Assembly: GCA_022822565.1 (NCBI GenBank)
Contig: JAJEAX010000240.1
Coordinates: forward strand, 1-33,218
Direction of reading: 5' to 3'
DNA: 33,218 bases
Source of the DNA: Candidatus Latescibacterota bacterium
GTDB taxonomy: Bacteria; Latescibacterota; UBA2968
Under the pieces are notes generated by a model, which saw only the letters and a program-made list of their open reading frames with translations, was not told the origin of the DNA and did no database searches. A program made the position numbers and the translations under genes. Of the stretch, positions 15,868 to 23,350 are shown piece after piece (the first letter of the stretch is position 1; every line of letters starts with the position of its first letter).

Positions 15868-15880
15868 TATAATATATAAT
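15868..15880 (+). promoter_or_regulatory. Two overlapping-register TATAAT -10-like hexamers
   Basis: TATAAT occurs at 15868-15873 and again at 15875-15880, inside an AT-rich tract 20-35 nt before the ATG at 15902. No convincing -35 box is seen, so this is only a candidate start region for the thioredoxin-like lipoprotein gene. Confidence 0.3.
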
Positions 15881-15901
15881 GTTGGTCACACGTGGGGCGT
15901 T

Positions 15902-17362
15902 ATGCGGCAAAATATCTGGATCGCGCTCGTGTTTGGGGTTTTTGCCTGTGGTGGGGGAGATGAGGCGGCAAAATTAGATGTAACGGCGTTGGATGGCGGA
16001 AGAATAAGCTGGCGGACATGGAGCCAAAGAGATTCTGCCCGAATACTCGGGCGCCCCATTTTGTTATTTTTTTACACGCAGCGGTCGGTTTGGTGCCGCG
16101 ATCTGGTAGCGCGGTGTTTTGAAGATTCAGAAATTGCGCGGGCGATTGCTCGTTACACTCTGCCGATATGGATTGATGCCGATCAACGGCCCGATTTGTT
16201 TGAGCGTTTTGGTCTGGGCGGGGTCCCATCACTCGCTTTTTTGACACCAGATGGACAGTGGATTACAGGCAGCACCTATCTCGACCCCGGGGATATGAGG
16301 GATCTGTTGCGGTGGGTGCAAATTTTGTACGACAACCCCGATAGGCTCGTCAGGCTCGAGGTGCAGCGGGCAGAATTGATGCGGCGAACAGAACGCGATA
16401 AAAAGAAAAATCCGCGCCCTCGTATCAATCCCAGCGCAGCGCTTTTGCACCGGGTGCGCGATAGTTTGAAATCGGTGGTAAAGAGCGGTTTTGATCCAGG
16501 TTCCGAAGGTCTTCTCGCGCTTGCAGAAGCGGGTATTGATTCGCCTTTGATCAATTTTGTACACAGCGCACGACGCGATACAGATGGCGTTTATGTGTTG
16601 GGGGTATTAACACATCGCGGGCCTGTGATTGATGCAGAAAAACACATGGCGGTCAATGCTCAATTATTGCGGGCATTTGCACAGGTAAATTTGTCCCGCG
16701 ATCTGGCCGATGCAATGCTCGAACAGTTTGCCTTATCTGACGGTGTTTTGTTGGGGGCCGGGCTGACGGGGTTTCGAGATCAGGCGGGAAATATATTGCG
16801 GGATGCAGAGGTTTATTCGGGCTGGAATGCACTGGCAGTTTCGGGTTTATGCGCGGTGTTTCTCGAAACTCGAGAGGCGCGTTTTTTAGATGCTGGGCGG
16901 CGAATTTTTGAAGTGGTTAAGACGCGTTTTGTGCAGGGAGATAGCCTGTTTGCCCACGCGCCATCTCTGAGTACACCCCATTTTTTACTGGATCAGGTTT
17001 TAATCATTCGCGCTGCTCTCGATTTGTTTGAGGTGCAAGAACGCGAGGCCGATTTGTTATTTGCGCGAGCGCATGCAGATCGGGTTATGACAGCTTTTGC
17101 TGATTCTTCGGGTGCTTTGAGAGACCGAACGCCAGAGGCAGGGGTCTCGAACTCATCCGCTATTGATCGGTGGTTGCCTTCGGGAAATGGTGTGGCGGCG
17201 CAGGTTTTAATGCGGCTTTTTGTGCATACGAAAATGCCGCGCTATCGAGATCGAGCAGAGACAATTTTGACAACTCTGGTTGGACCCAATATTGATCGTA
17301 TCGGATATGCTGGCGCGCTGAATCGCGCATTGGCATTATTTGTTCGAGAAAGCGAAAACTAA
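15902..17362 (+). CDS. Lipoprotein with SPATA20/YyaL-like thioredoxin and (alpha/alpha)6-type domains
   Basis: The 486-aa protein from the ATG at 15902 begins with a lipoprotein signal (VFGVFAC with Cys16), which an upstream in-frame ATG would bury, so 15902 is preferred. Residues about 35-145 form a thioredoxin-like DUF255 fold (RPILLFFYTQRSVWCRDLVARCFED, then IDADQRPDLFERFGLGGVPS). The usual CHWC of this family is S62-V-W-C65 here, so classical dithiol redox activity is unlikely. The rest (about 250-480) resembles the helical-toroid part of SPATA20/YyaL proteins (VYSGWNALAVSGL). Role unknown, probably in the periplasm on a membrane anchor. Its TAA overlaps the next ATG by one base. Confidence 0.78.
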   Translation: MRQNIWIALVFGVFACGGGDEAAKLDVTALDGGRISWRTWSQRDSARILGRPILLFFYTQRSVWCRDLVARCFEDSEIARAIARYTLPIWIDADQRPDLFERFGLGGVPSLAFLTPDGQWITGSTYLDPGDMRDLLRWVQILYDNPDRLVRLEVQRAELMRRTERDKKKNPRPRINPSAALLHRVRDSLKSVVKSGFDPGSEGLLALAEAGIDSPLINFVHSARRDTDGVYVLGVLTHRGPVIDAEKHMAVNAQLLRAFAQVNLSRDLADAMLEQFALSDGVLLGAGLTGFRDQAGNILRDAEVYSGWNALAVSGLCAVFLETREARFLDAGRRIFEVVKTRFVQGDSLFAHAPSLSTPHFLLDQVLIIRAALDLFEVQEREADLLFARAHADRVMTAFADSSGALRDRTPEAGVSNSSAIDRWLPSGNGVAAQVLMRLFVHTKMPRYRDRAETILTTLVGPNIDRIGYAGALNRALALFVRESEN

Positions 17363-18258
17363 TGGCTAATAATCGGTTGCTCATTGTCGGTGCATCGGGC
17401 TTTTTAGGGCACGCACTTTGCGATGTATCCGGTGGTGACTGGGAGCGAGTACCTGTGTCGCGCAGTGGATCAAGGGGTCATCTTGTCGTAGATTTAACAC
17501 GGCCCGATTTGGTGCACGAGGTGGTAGCGCAGGTGCGCCCTCAGTGGGTGATCAATTCAGCAGCTATGACAAGCGTTGATGGATGTGAGCGAAATCCCGC
17601 GCTTGCGCGTGCGATACACGTTGATGGAACGCGCAATTTGGTTCAAGCGTGTGAACGGGTCGGATGTGGTTTGGTGAACTTATCGACCAATTATGTGTTT
17701 GATGGAAAGAAAGGACCTTTTGCCGAGGCCGATGAAGCACATCCGGTGAATGTGTATGGACAGACCAAGTTAGAAAGCGAAGTTGTTCTGTTGAATGCAC
17801 TTTGTCCCGGCATTGTAGTGCGAACGGCGGTGTTGTACGGTTTTCGCCCGTCTTGTCGGCCCAATTTTGTGACCTGGGCCATTTCATCGCTGGCGGAACG
17901 CGAGGCAATTCGCGTGGTGACAGACGAGTGGACAAATCCGACTTTTGTCGATGAACTCGCCGCATTTATATTAAAATTGTGCCGCACGGACTTTCGCGGT
18001 GTGGTGCATTTTGGTGGGGCGGATTTTTTGACGCGCTTTGAAATGGTCGAGCGGATTTGTGCGGTGATGGGGTTTGACCTTTCGCTGGTGTCTGCCGTAA
18101 CGTCTGCAGAATTTGGACGGGCCGCACAGCGTCCGCTGCGAGCCGGGTTGACAACCGCACTTGCCAGAACATTATGTGATATTGTGCCTGCCTCTTTTGA
18201 ACATAACTTGAGGCAATTAAAGAACGTCTTTCACAGGATTGTTAATACCCATGTCTGA
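17362..18258 (+). CDS. RmlD-like dTDP-4-dehydrorhamnose reductase / sugar-nucleotide SDR
   Basis: The 298-aa extended short-chain reductase has the Rossmann glycine motif GASGFLG (10-16), NSAAMTSVDGCE (65-76) as in RmlD proteins, and catalytic Tyr132-xxx-Lys136 in NVYGQTK. RmlD makes dTDP-L-rhamnose with NAD(P)H, but no RmlA, B or C is nearby, so the sugar substrate is uncertain; the close relative MAT2B-type reductases are an alternative. It starts at TAATG, coupled to the upstream lipoprotein gene, and overlaps the next gene by 8 nt. Confidence 0.82.
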   Translation: MANNRLLIVGASGFLGHALCDVSGGDWERVPVSRSGSRGHLVVDLTRPDLVHEVVAQVRPQWVINSAAMTSVDGCERNPALARAIHVDGTRNLVQACERVGCGLVNLSTNYVFDGKKGPFAEADEAHPVNVYGQTKLESEVVLLNALCPGIVVRTAVLYGFRPSCRPNFVTWAISSLAEREAIRVVTDEWTNPTFVDELAAFILKLCRTDFRGVVHFGGADFLTRFEMVERICAVMGFDLSLVSAVTSAEFGRAAQRPLRAGLTTALARTLCDIVPASFEHNLRQLKNVFHRIVNTHV

Positions 18259-18970
18259 TAATACACTCCGCAGTTCTCTGATTACGCCCACCTATAACGA
18301 GTGCGAGAATATTTCCTTATTGGTCGAAGAAATATTTGACGTTCTGAAAGACTATCCCGACATTGATCTCGAATTGATTGTGGTGGATGACAATTCTCCC
18401 GATGGCACGGGAGAGGTGGCCGAATCACTTGTAGATCGCTATCCGGTGCAGGTGGTTCACCGCGCCGGGAAATTGGGATTGGGCAGTGCTGTGATGGCCG
18501 GGTTTGAGCGGGCAGAGCGGGATCTCCTGGGGGTGATTGATGCCGATTTGAGCCACGATCCCATTGTTTTGCCTCAACTCATTTACGGGTTGCGGGATCA
18601 CGATCTGGCTATTGGTAGCCGGTTTGATTCGGAGAGTCACGTCGAAAAATGGGCATGGTACCGCAGGATTATTTCTCAATTGGGGGTATTTCTCGCTCGG
18701 AAGTTAACCGGAGTACAAGACCCACTGGCGGGCTATTTTTTCTTGCATCGGCGCGTTATTGAAGACATGGTATTGACTTCACCGGGGTATAAAATTTTGC
18801 TGGAGATTCTGGTCAAGGGGCATTATAAGTCTTTTATAGAGGTACCTTTCGTGTTTCGCAACCGACAACACAGCAGCAGCAAATTGAACTGGACGGAGTA
18901 CTATTTGTTTCTCAAGCAATTGTTGACATTCTATTTTTTGCGAAAAAAGACCAACGCCGATAATAAATAA
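18251..18970 (+). CDS. Family 2 glycosyltransferase, dolichol/polyprenol-phosphate mannosyltransferase-like
   Basis: The 239-aa GT-A enzyme probably transfers a sugar from a nucleotide donor to a polyprenyl phosphate at the inner membrane face. Visible motifs are TPTYNECEN (12-20), VVDDNSPDGTG (44-54), the metal-binding DADLSHDP (97-104) and GVQDPLAGYFFLHR. There is no C-terminal membrane domain beyond one hydrophobic stretch (YYLFLKQLLTFYFL), so it is the short DPM1-like form. The ATG at 18251 is chosen over a TTG at 18239 because the AGGA box at 18235-18238 sits 12 nt ahead of it and directly against the TTG. It is likely co-transcribed with the RmlD-like gene. Confidence 0.85.
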   Translation: MSDNTLRSSLITPTYNECENISLLVEEIFDVLKDYPDIDLELIVVDDNSPDGTGEVAESLVDRYPVQVVHRAGKLGLGSAVMAGFERAERDLLGVIDADLSHDPIVLPQLIYGLRDHDLAIGSRFDSESHVEKWAWYRRIISQLGVFLARKLTGVQDPLAGYFFLHRRVIEDMVLTSPGYKILLEILVKGHYKSFIEVPFVFRNRQHSSSKLNWTEYYLFLKQLLTFYFLRKKTNADNK

Positions 18971-18985
18971 GTCTGGTATTTTGGC

Positions 18986-19014
18986 TTGACAGAGGGGCAA
19001 TAGGCTTTTATGTT
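18986..19014 (+). promoter_or_regulatory. Sigma-70-type promoter for the ABC transporter genes
   Basis: A consensus TTGACA at 18986-18991 and TATGTT at 19009-19014 are separated by exactly 17 bp. They lie 42 nt upstream of the permease ATG, which has its own ACTGGAGG box. Confidence 0.6.
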
Positions 19015-19055
19015 GAGCATTGATTTGTGCAATTTTTTTGTAACTGGAGGCGTTT

Positions 19056-19727
19056 ATGGCAGAGCAGCACGAACTCAACACCCAGATATCTCTTCCGCTT
19101 TCCAAAGCAGTTGAGATCAGCTTTAATAGCGTTAAGATCCGATTTGGTCGGTCTTTGATTACGGTGAGTGGCATTGTGCTTGCCATCGCTTTTTTAATGT
19201 CGATTTGGGCAGGCAATGCCATTATTGACGGTTTGATGGCTGCCAGCGACCCTAAAATTAACCTGATCTTGCAGCAAAAGGGCGTTGAAATTGATCCCGA
19301 TAGTGCCGCTGCGATCCAGCAACGGTCAAAAGATGCATGGCTGGTGGTGTTGTCGCTGCTCGTGTGTTTGGTGGGTATTGCCAATGCCATGCTTATGTCT
19401 GTTACCGAGCGGTTCCGCGAGATTGGTACCATGAAGTGTATGGGCGCATTGGACGGATTTATTATTAAGCTATTTATTCTCGAATCGACGTTTATGGGTG
19501 CAGCGGGCACGGTTATTGGCGTGGTCGTTGGGTTTTTGCTGACTGCATTGCTCAATATGTCGAGTTTTGGCACGGTGATTTTCGATCATCTTCCCATGGT
19601 TCAAATCCTTCAAGATGGTGTTAAAGCTATTGTCATTGGTTCTTTTTTGTCGCTGATTGGTGGCATTTTGCCAGCCTATCGCGCTGCCAAGATGGAGCCG
19701 GTTGATGCGATGTCTTTGGAAGTGTAA
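19056..19727 (+). CDS. Compact FtsX/MacB-type ABC permease
   Basis: This is the membrane subunit of a LolCDE/MacB-type ABC transporter. The 223-aa protein has four predicted membrane segments at about 34-56, 95-116, 143-166 and 188-208. The FtsX signature is clear: RSLITVSGIVLAIAF, then ERFREIGTMKCMGAL, and the closing ILPAYRAAKMEPVDAMSLE. Only about 38 residues separate the first two segments, whereas MacB/LolC permeases carry a large periplasmic domain there. The protein is therefore about half the family's usual length, with no sign of frameshift. It probably dimerises and works with the ATPase encoded 26 nt downstream; the substrate is unknown. Confidence 0.85.
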   Translation: MAEQHELNTQISLPLSKAVEISFNSVKIRFGRSLITVSGIVLAIAFLMSIWAGNAIIDGLMAASDPKINLILQQKGVEIDPDSAAAIQQRSKDAWLVVLSLLVCLVGIANAMLMSVTERFREIGTMKCMGALDGFIIKLFILESTFMGAAGTVIGVVVGFLLTALLNMSSFGTVIFDHLPMVQILQDGVKAIVIGSFLSLIGGILPAYRAAKMEPVDAMSLEV

Positions 19728-19753
19728 ATGACAAACCGATTGTGAGGTGTTTT

Positions 19754-20524
19754 ATGGCTGCCGAAGAAAAAACAAAAACAAATGCAGAGGCTGAAGAAGC
19801 GACAGTTGTACGCACACAAGATGTAAAAAAGGTGTACATAATGGGCGAGGAGCAGATTCACGCACTCAAAGGTGTGGATCTGGAAGTGACGCAGGGCGAA
19901 TACCTGTCCATCATGGGACCTTCTGGTTCGGGAAAGAGTACTTTGTTTAATATGGTGGGGGGATTGGATAAGCCGACAGAGGGCAAGGTTTATATCGATG
20001 ACGTAGATGTCGCCCAACTCGACGCTTATGAACTCGCGTGGTTGCGCTGCCGAAAGATCGGTTATATTTTTCAATCTTATAATTTGATTCCGGTGATGAC
20101 AGCACTTGAGAATGTGACCTTGCCGATGGTGTTTGCAGGACTGACGAGCGACGAGGCACGCGACAAGGGTGTAGAATTGTTGACGCAGGTCGGTTTGGGC
20201 GAGCGCGTGATGCACAAACCTTTTGAGCTTTCAGGTGGGCAGCAGCAGCGCGTGGCTGTTGCGCGGGCTTTTGCCAACGATCCGGCGATTATTCTGGCTG
20301 ACGAGCCGACTGGGAATCTCGATTTGAATACGGGGCGGGAGATTATTGAGTTGTTGCGCCGGATGAACGAAGAGTCGGGCGTGACTGTGATTTCAGCGAC
20401 GCACGATCACAAGATGCTGTCGGTATCAGACCGCGTGGTATGGGTGCGCGATGGTCGCGTAGATCGCATTATTGATCGCGATGAGTTGAAGATTGAGGTG
20501 GGCACGATTGACGGTCATGAATAA
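19754..20524 (+). CDS. ABC transporter ATPase, LolD/MacB type
   Basis: The 256-aa ATPase powers the neighbouring permease. Walker A is GPSGSGKST (55-63), and the Q-loop lies in IFQSYNLIPVMTALENV. The signature is LSGGQQQRVAVARA, Walker B is ILADEPTGNLDLNTG, and the H-loop is SATHDHKM. The profile matches MacB/LolD-type transporters that move lipids, lipoproteins or peptides mechanically. The ATG at 19754 is chosen because GAGGTG at 19743-19748 is a well-placed ribosome site; the in-frame GTG at 19742 overlaps that site. A Lys/Glu/Ala-rich N-terminal extension (about 20 residues) precedes the domain. Confidence 0.92.
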   Translation: MAAEEKTKTNAEAEEATVVRTQDVKKVYIMGEEQIHALKGVDLEVTQGEYLSIMGPSGSGKSTLFNMVGGLDKPTEGKVYIDDVDVAQLDAYELAWLRCRKIGYIFQSYNLIPVMTALENVTLPMVFAGLTSDEARDKGVELLTQVGLGERVMHKPFELSGGQQQRVAVARAFANDPAIILADEPTGNLDLNTGREIIELLRRMNEESGVTVISATHDHKMLSVSDRVVWVRDGRVDRIIDRDELKIEVGTIDGHE

Positions 20525-20532
20525 CTTCTTTC

Positions 20533-20561
20533 TTGACAATTTGTTTTAGAATCTGTTATCT
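20533..20561 (+). promoter_or_regulatory. Sigma-70-type promoter for the toxin-antitoxin-like pair
   Basis: TTGACA at 20533-20538 and TTATCT at 20556-20561 are separated by 17 bp. They lie just after the ATPase stop and 52 nt before the ATG at 20613. It is the only clear promoter seen upstream of the trp leader, so some transcripts could read on into the trp operon. Confidence 0.6.
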
Positions 20562-20612
20562 TTAGCATTCTCGCATTAAGCTTTCGATGAGCTTGAACTA
20601 AGAAAAAAATGA

Positions 20613-20858
20613 ATGAACTTTACTCAACACGCTCTCGATAAACTTACACTTTATGAAATTGATCAAGATGTTGTAACAAAAAGTAGTGCAATACACACCT
20701 TCTACGACAAAACTCAAAGCACCGATATCAAAATCATTCGCATTAAGGGCATACTATTCACCCTTGTCATTGAACCTGACACTAAAAATCTTATTACAAT
20801 TTATCGAACAGATCAAAAAACCATTGACAATCGACAGAAGAAAAAAAGATGGATTTAA
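20613..20858 (+). CDS. DUF4258-like small protein, putative toxin
   Basis: The 81-aa protein starts MNFTQHALDKLTLYEI and ends LITIYRTD ... NRQKKKRW. The opening 'T.HAl.Kl' and the late 'lItIYrt' strand resemble DUF4258-type proteins, which often sit in toxin-antitoxin pairs. The basic tail fits an RNA- or DNA-interacting protein. It overlaps the next gene by 10 nt. It is more AT-rich than the flanking genes, suggesting recent acquisition. Start choice: an out-of-phase ATG four bases earlier gives only a ten-codon frame. Assignment rests on pattern resemblance only. Confidence 0.55.
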   Translation: MNFTQHALDKLTLYEIDQDVVTKSSAIHTFYDKTQSTDIKIIRIKGILFTLVIEPDTKNLITIYRTDQKTIDNRQKKKRWI

Positions 20859-21079
20859 ACTTTAGACCTGAACTTTTTGAAAAAAAAATCGATCCTGAAA
20901 CCGGAAATATTCTCTTTTTTCGGCGAGATATGCGAGGCGTATCTGACCATGTGATTGAAGGCGACGGTTTTACGGTTGAATTTAAGGACGATCAGATTTA
21001 TCTGATTGATATCTTTAATGCAAAAAAAGTGATGAAAAACCTCTTAAGAACTATCCCGGCAGAAGAACTTGTCTCATAA
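20849..21079 (+). CDS. DUF2283-like small protein, putative antitoxin
   Basis: The 76-aa acidic protein pairs with the basic protein encoded just upstream. The stretch GFTVEFKDDQIYLIDIFNAKKVM resembles the 'DyDe.G.ivGieI.nAsk' strand pattern of DUF2283 proteins, common antitoxin partners of DUF4258-like toxins. The ATG lies inside the end of the preceding gene, with GAAGAAAAAAAG as a weak ribosome site, so coupled translation is likely. It ends 38 nt before the trp leader peptide. No DNA-binding domain is recognisable. Confidence 0.5.
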   Translation: MDLNFRPELFEKKIDPETGNILFFRRDMRGVSDHVIEGDGFTVEFKDDQIYLIDIFNAKKVMKNLLRTIPAEELVS

Positions 21080-21116
21080 CGTTGTGCCTATTTTAACTGA
21101 AAATTGGGGCTCTAAA

Positions 21117-21215
21117 ATGAACGCTTTTGCAACCTACTTTTGGTATTTTAGATTTGACGGCCGATATTATTATTATCGCCGCCCGTCCAAAAGTGTGGTT
21201 TGTCCTGCGTTTTAA
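21117..21215 (+). CDS. Aromatic-rich leader peptide of the trp operon attenuator
   Basis: A 32-codon frame encodes MNAFATYFWYFRFDGR, four consecutive Tyr (UAU codons at 21165-21176), then RRPSKSVVCPAF. Twelve of 32 residues are aromatic: six Tyr, five Phe and one Trp (UGG at 21141-21143). A short GGGG-containing sequence (TTGGGGC) lies 8-13 nt upstream. The last codons overlap the antiterminator arm (21195-21205), and the stop at 21213-21215 is 10 nt beyond it, so a ribosome that finishes the peptide would mask that arm. Classical trp leaders carry tandem Trp codons; here shortage of Tyr, Phe or Trp should all stall translation. Function is inferred from sequence and layout. Confidence 0.8.
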   Translation: MNAFATYFWYFRFDGRYYYYRRPSKSVVCPAF

Positions 21216-21259
21216 GTGTGATGTAAGTGAATGAAAGTACGAGGTCGTGGGCAAACTGC
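21195..21259 (+). promoter_or_regulatory. Antiterminator pairing of the trp attenuator
   Basis: GTGGTTTGTCC (21195-21205) can pair with GGGCAAACTGC (21249-21259) as 11 contiguous base pairs, three of them G-U wobbles. The second arm overlaps the 5' arm and loop of the terminator, so the two structures exclude each other. An additional hairpin, with arms around 21153-21166 and 21174-21191, places the Tyr codons in its loop and would be opened by the translating ribosome. Confidence 0.7.
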
Positions 21260-21280
21260 TCACGACCTTTTTTATTTTTT
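21242..21280 (+). terminator. Intrinsic terminator of the trp attenuator
   Basis: A 12-bp stem (AGGTCGTGGGCA at 21242-21253 with TGCTCACGACCT at 21257-21268, one G-U pair) with an AAC loop is followed by TTTTTTATTTTTT. It lies between the leader peptide stop and the trpE ribosome site, so termination here removes the whole trp operon transcript. Confidence 0.92.
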
Positions 21281-21292
21281 AAGGATTTTTTG

Positions 21293-22768
21293 GTGATTCA
21301 ACCCGATCTTAAAACTGTCGAGAAGTTGAGCGAAGGCTGTGGTCTCGTTCCCATTTCAAGAGAAATTCTCGCGGATACAGAGACGCCGGTTTCGGCTTAT
21401 TTGAAAATTCGCGCAAAGTCGTCTCATGCATTTTTGTTTGAAAGCGTGGTGGGCGGTGAGCAGATTGGGCGGTATTCGTTTTTGGGCGTGGATCCGTTTT
21501 TGGTTTTTCGTTCGCGCAGAACAAAAATTTTTATTGAATATGGGACGACGGGTGAACTGCGAATATTCGAAGGGGAGCCTATCGAGGTATTGCGCGGGTT
21601 GTTGAAAAAATATCACTCGCAACATGTGGAAGGGTTTCCTCGATTTACAGGCGGTGCTGTGGGCTACGTGAGTTATGATGCCGTGCGTTTGATTGAGCGC
21701 ATTCCCGAGACGGTTGAAGACGACCTCGATATAGACGATATGTTTTTCTCATTTTACGATTCGGTGCTGGCATTTGACAATGTGACGCACAAAGTGCATG
21801 TGTTGGCCAATGTGCATACAGAGGGCGATATAGAGGCGAATTACGCGGATGCAGTCAAACGAATTGATGCACTGATTGAGCTACTGGCGCAACCTGCGGA
21901 TGCATCCTTAAAGCCAGGGACGAGTTCGTGCGCGGTGACTTCAAATACGAGCAAAGAAGCGTATAAGGATGTGGTGGCGCGTTGCAGGGAATACATCGTG
22001 GCAGGTGATATTTTTCAGGTGGTGCCTTCGCAGCGTTTTGCAATGGATGTGACGGTTGATGCGTTGGATATTTATCGGGCGTTGCGGACGGTGAATCCGT
22101 CACCTTATATGTTTCACGTTGATTTGATAGATCATCAACTCGTGGGCGCGTCGCCCGAGTTGCTCGTCCGGGTAGAAGATGGGGTGGTGCAGGTGCGACC
22201 CATTGCGGGAACGCGGTGGCGGGGTAAAACAGAGGCAGAGGATCAGGTGCTGGCACAGGAGTTGTTGGCAGATGAAAAAGAATGTGCCGAGCATATTATG
22301 CTGGTGGATTTGGGACGCAATGATGTGGGGCGCGTCTCAAGGTTTGGTACGGTGCGCGTGACCGAGCAGATGACGATTGAACGCTATTCGCATGTGATGC
22401 ATATCGTTTCGAATGTGCGCGGCGAATTGCACGAGGATGTCGATGCGCTGGACGCGCTTTTTGCCTGTTATCCGGCTGGTACAGTGTCGGGCGCGCCGAA
22501 GATTCGAGCGATGGAGATTATCGACGAGATGGAGCCAACGCGCCGCGGGCCTTATGCCGGTGCAGTGGGTTATATCGATTTTGCGGGCAATATGGATACG
22601 TGTATTGCCATTCGCACGATGGTGATTAAGGATGGCAAAGCGTATGTGCAGGCAGGGGGTGGCGTGGTGTTTGATTCAGAGCCGGGATACGAATATCAGG
22701 AGACAGTGAACAAAGCGCGGGCACTGTTTCGGGCGGTAGAAATGGCTGAAGGAGGAGAGTTGTTGTGA
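21293..22768 (+). CDS. trpE: Anthranilate synthase component I
   Basis: TrpE converts chorismate to anthranilate using ammonia from TrpG, the first committed step to Trp. The 491-aa protein from GTG 21293 has an AAGGA box at 21281-21285. An in-frame ATG at 21227 is rejected because it would translate through the terminator hairpin. The N-terminal domain includes [19 protein letters not shown], where LFES (48-51) matches the LLES feedback-inhibitor site. The chorismate-binding domain shows [47 protein letters not shown] and the C-terminal [17 protein letters not shown]. It overlaps trpG by 4 nt (GTGA). Expression is probably controlled by the upstream attenuator and activity by Trp feedback. 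Confidence 0.97.
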   Translation: MIQPDLKTVEKLSEGCGLVPISREILADTETPVSAYLKIRAKSSHAFLFESVVGGEQIGRYSFLGVDPFLVFRSRRTKIFIEYGTTGELRIFEGEPIEVLRGLLKKYHSQHVEGFPRFTGGAVGYVSYDAVRLIERIPETVEDDLDIDDMFFSFYDSVLAFDNVTHKVHVLANVHTEGDIEANYADAVKRIDALIELLAQPADASLKPGTSSCAVTSNTSKEAYKDVVARCREYIVAGDIFQVVPSQRFAMDVTVDALDIYRALRTVNPSPYMFHVDLIDHQLVGASPELLVRVEDGVVQVRPIAGTRWRGKTEAEDQVLAQELLADEKECAEHIMLVDLGRNDVGRVSRFGTVRVTEQMTIERYSHVMHIVSNVRGELHEDVDALDALFACYPAGTVSGAPKIRAMEIIDEMEPTRRGPYAGAVGYIDFAGNMDTCIAIRTMVIKDGKAYVQAGGGVVFDSEPGYEYQETVNKARALFRAVEMAEGGELL

Positions 22769-23328
22769 TTCTCGTTATCGATAATTACGATTCTTTTACT
22801 TATAATCTCGTTCAATACCTCGGGGAACTGGGTGAGGATTTGGTGGTCTATCGCAATGATCAAATTTCACTTGAAGAGATTGATGATATGGCACCTGAGA
22901 AGATCGTGATTTCTCCGGGGCCATGCACGCCTAACGAAGCGGGAATTTCCGTGGCTCTGGTACAGCATTTTGCCGGAAAAATTCCGATTTTAGGGGTTTG
23001 TCTGGGGCATCAGTCCATTGGGCAGGCATTTGGCGGGAAAATTGTGGGCGCGCCGACGATTATGCACGGAAAGGTGTCGGAGATTCATCATAGGGGGCAG
23101 TCTATTTTTGAGGGATTGCCTGAGCCGTTTATTGCCACGCGCTACCACTCTTTGATCGTGGAGAGAGATAGCTTTCCCGATTGTCTGGAAATTACAGCAG
23201 AGACCGATGATGACGTGATTATGGGCCTGCGCCATCGAGATATGGCAGTAGATGGTGTGCAATTTCATCCCGAATCGATTCTGACGGGCGAAGGCAAGAA
23301 TTTGTTGCAAAACTTTCTCGATACGTGA
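22765..23328 (+). CDS. trpG: Anthranilate synthase component II (glutamine amidotransferase)
   Basis: TrpG hydrolyses glutamine and channels ammonia to TrpE. The 187-aa class I amidotransferase starts at a GTG behind a strong GGAGGAG. The catalytic triad is visible: Cys79 in LGVCLGHQ, and His168 and Glu170 in VQFHPES. The oxyanion motif [11 protein letters not shown] (50-60) is also present. It is a free-standing subunit, not fused to TrpD or TrpE. Closely related PabA could serve folate synthesis too; the operon position argues for Trp as its main role. Confidence 0.97.
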   Translation: MILVIDNYDSFTYNLVQYLGELGEDLVVYRNDQISLEEIDDMAPEKIVISPGPCTPNEAGISVALVQHFAGKIPILGVCLGHQSIGQAFGGKIVGAPTIMHGKVSEIHHRGQSIFEGLPEPFIATRYHSLIVERDSFPDCLEITAETDDDVIMGLRHRDMAVDGVQFHPESILTGEGKNLLQNFLDT

Positions 23329-23350
23329 TTTGTGAGCCGAGGAGATGAGT

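Noticed and set aside
18779-19573. 264-codon minus-strand open frame
   Set aside because: It lies antisense across the glycosyltransferase end, an intergenic promoter and the permease. Low-complexity Ile/Ser composition without motifs.
21227-21292. ATG start for trpE 22 codons upstream
   Set aside because: It would encode the terminator hairpin as protein. The GTG at 21293 has an AAGGA box at the right distance.
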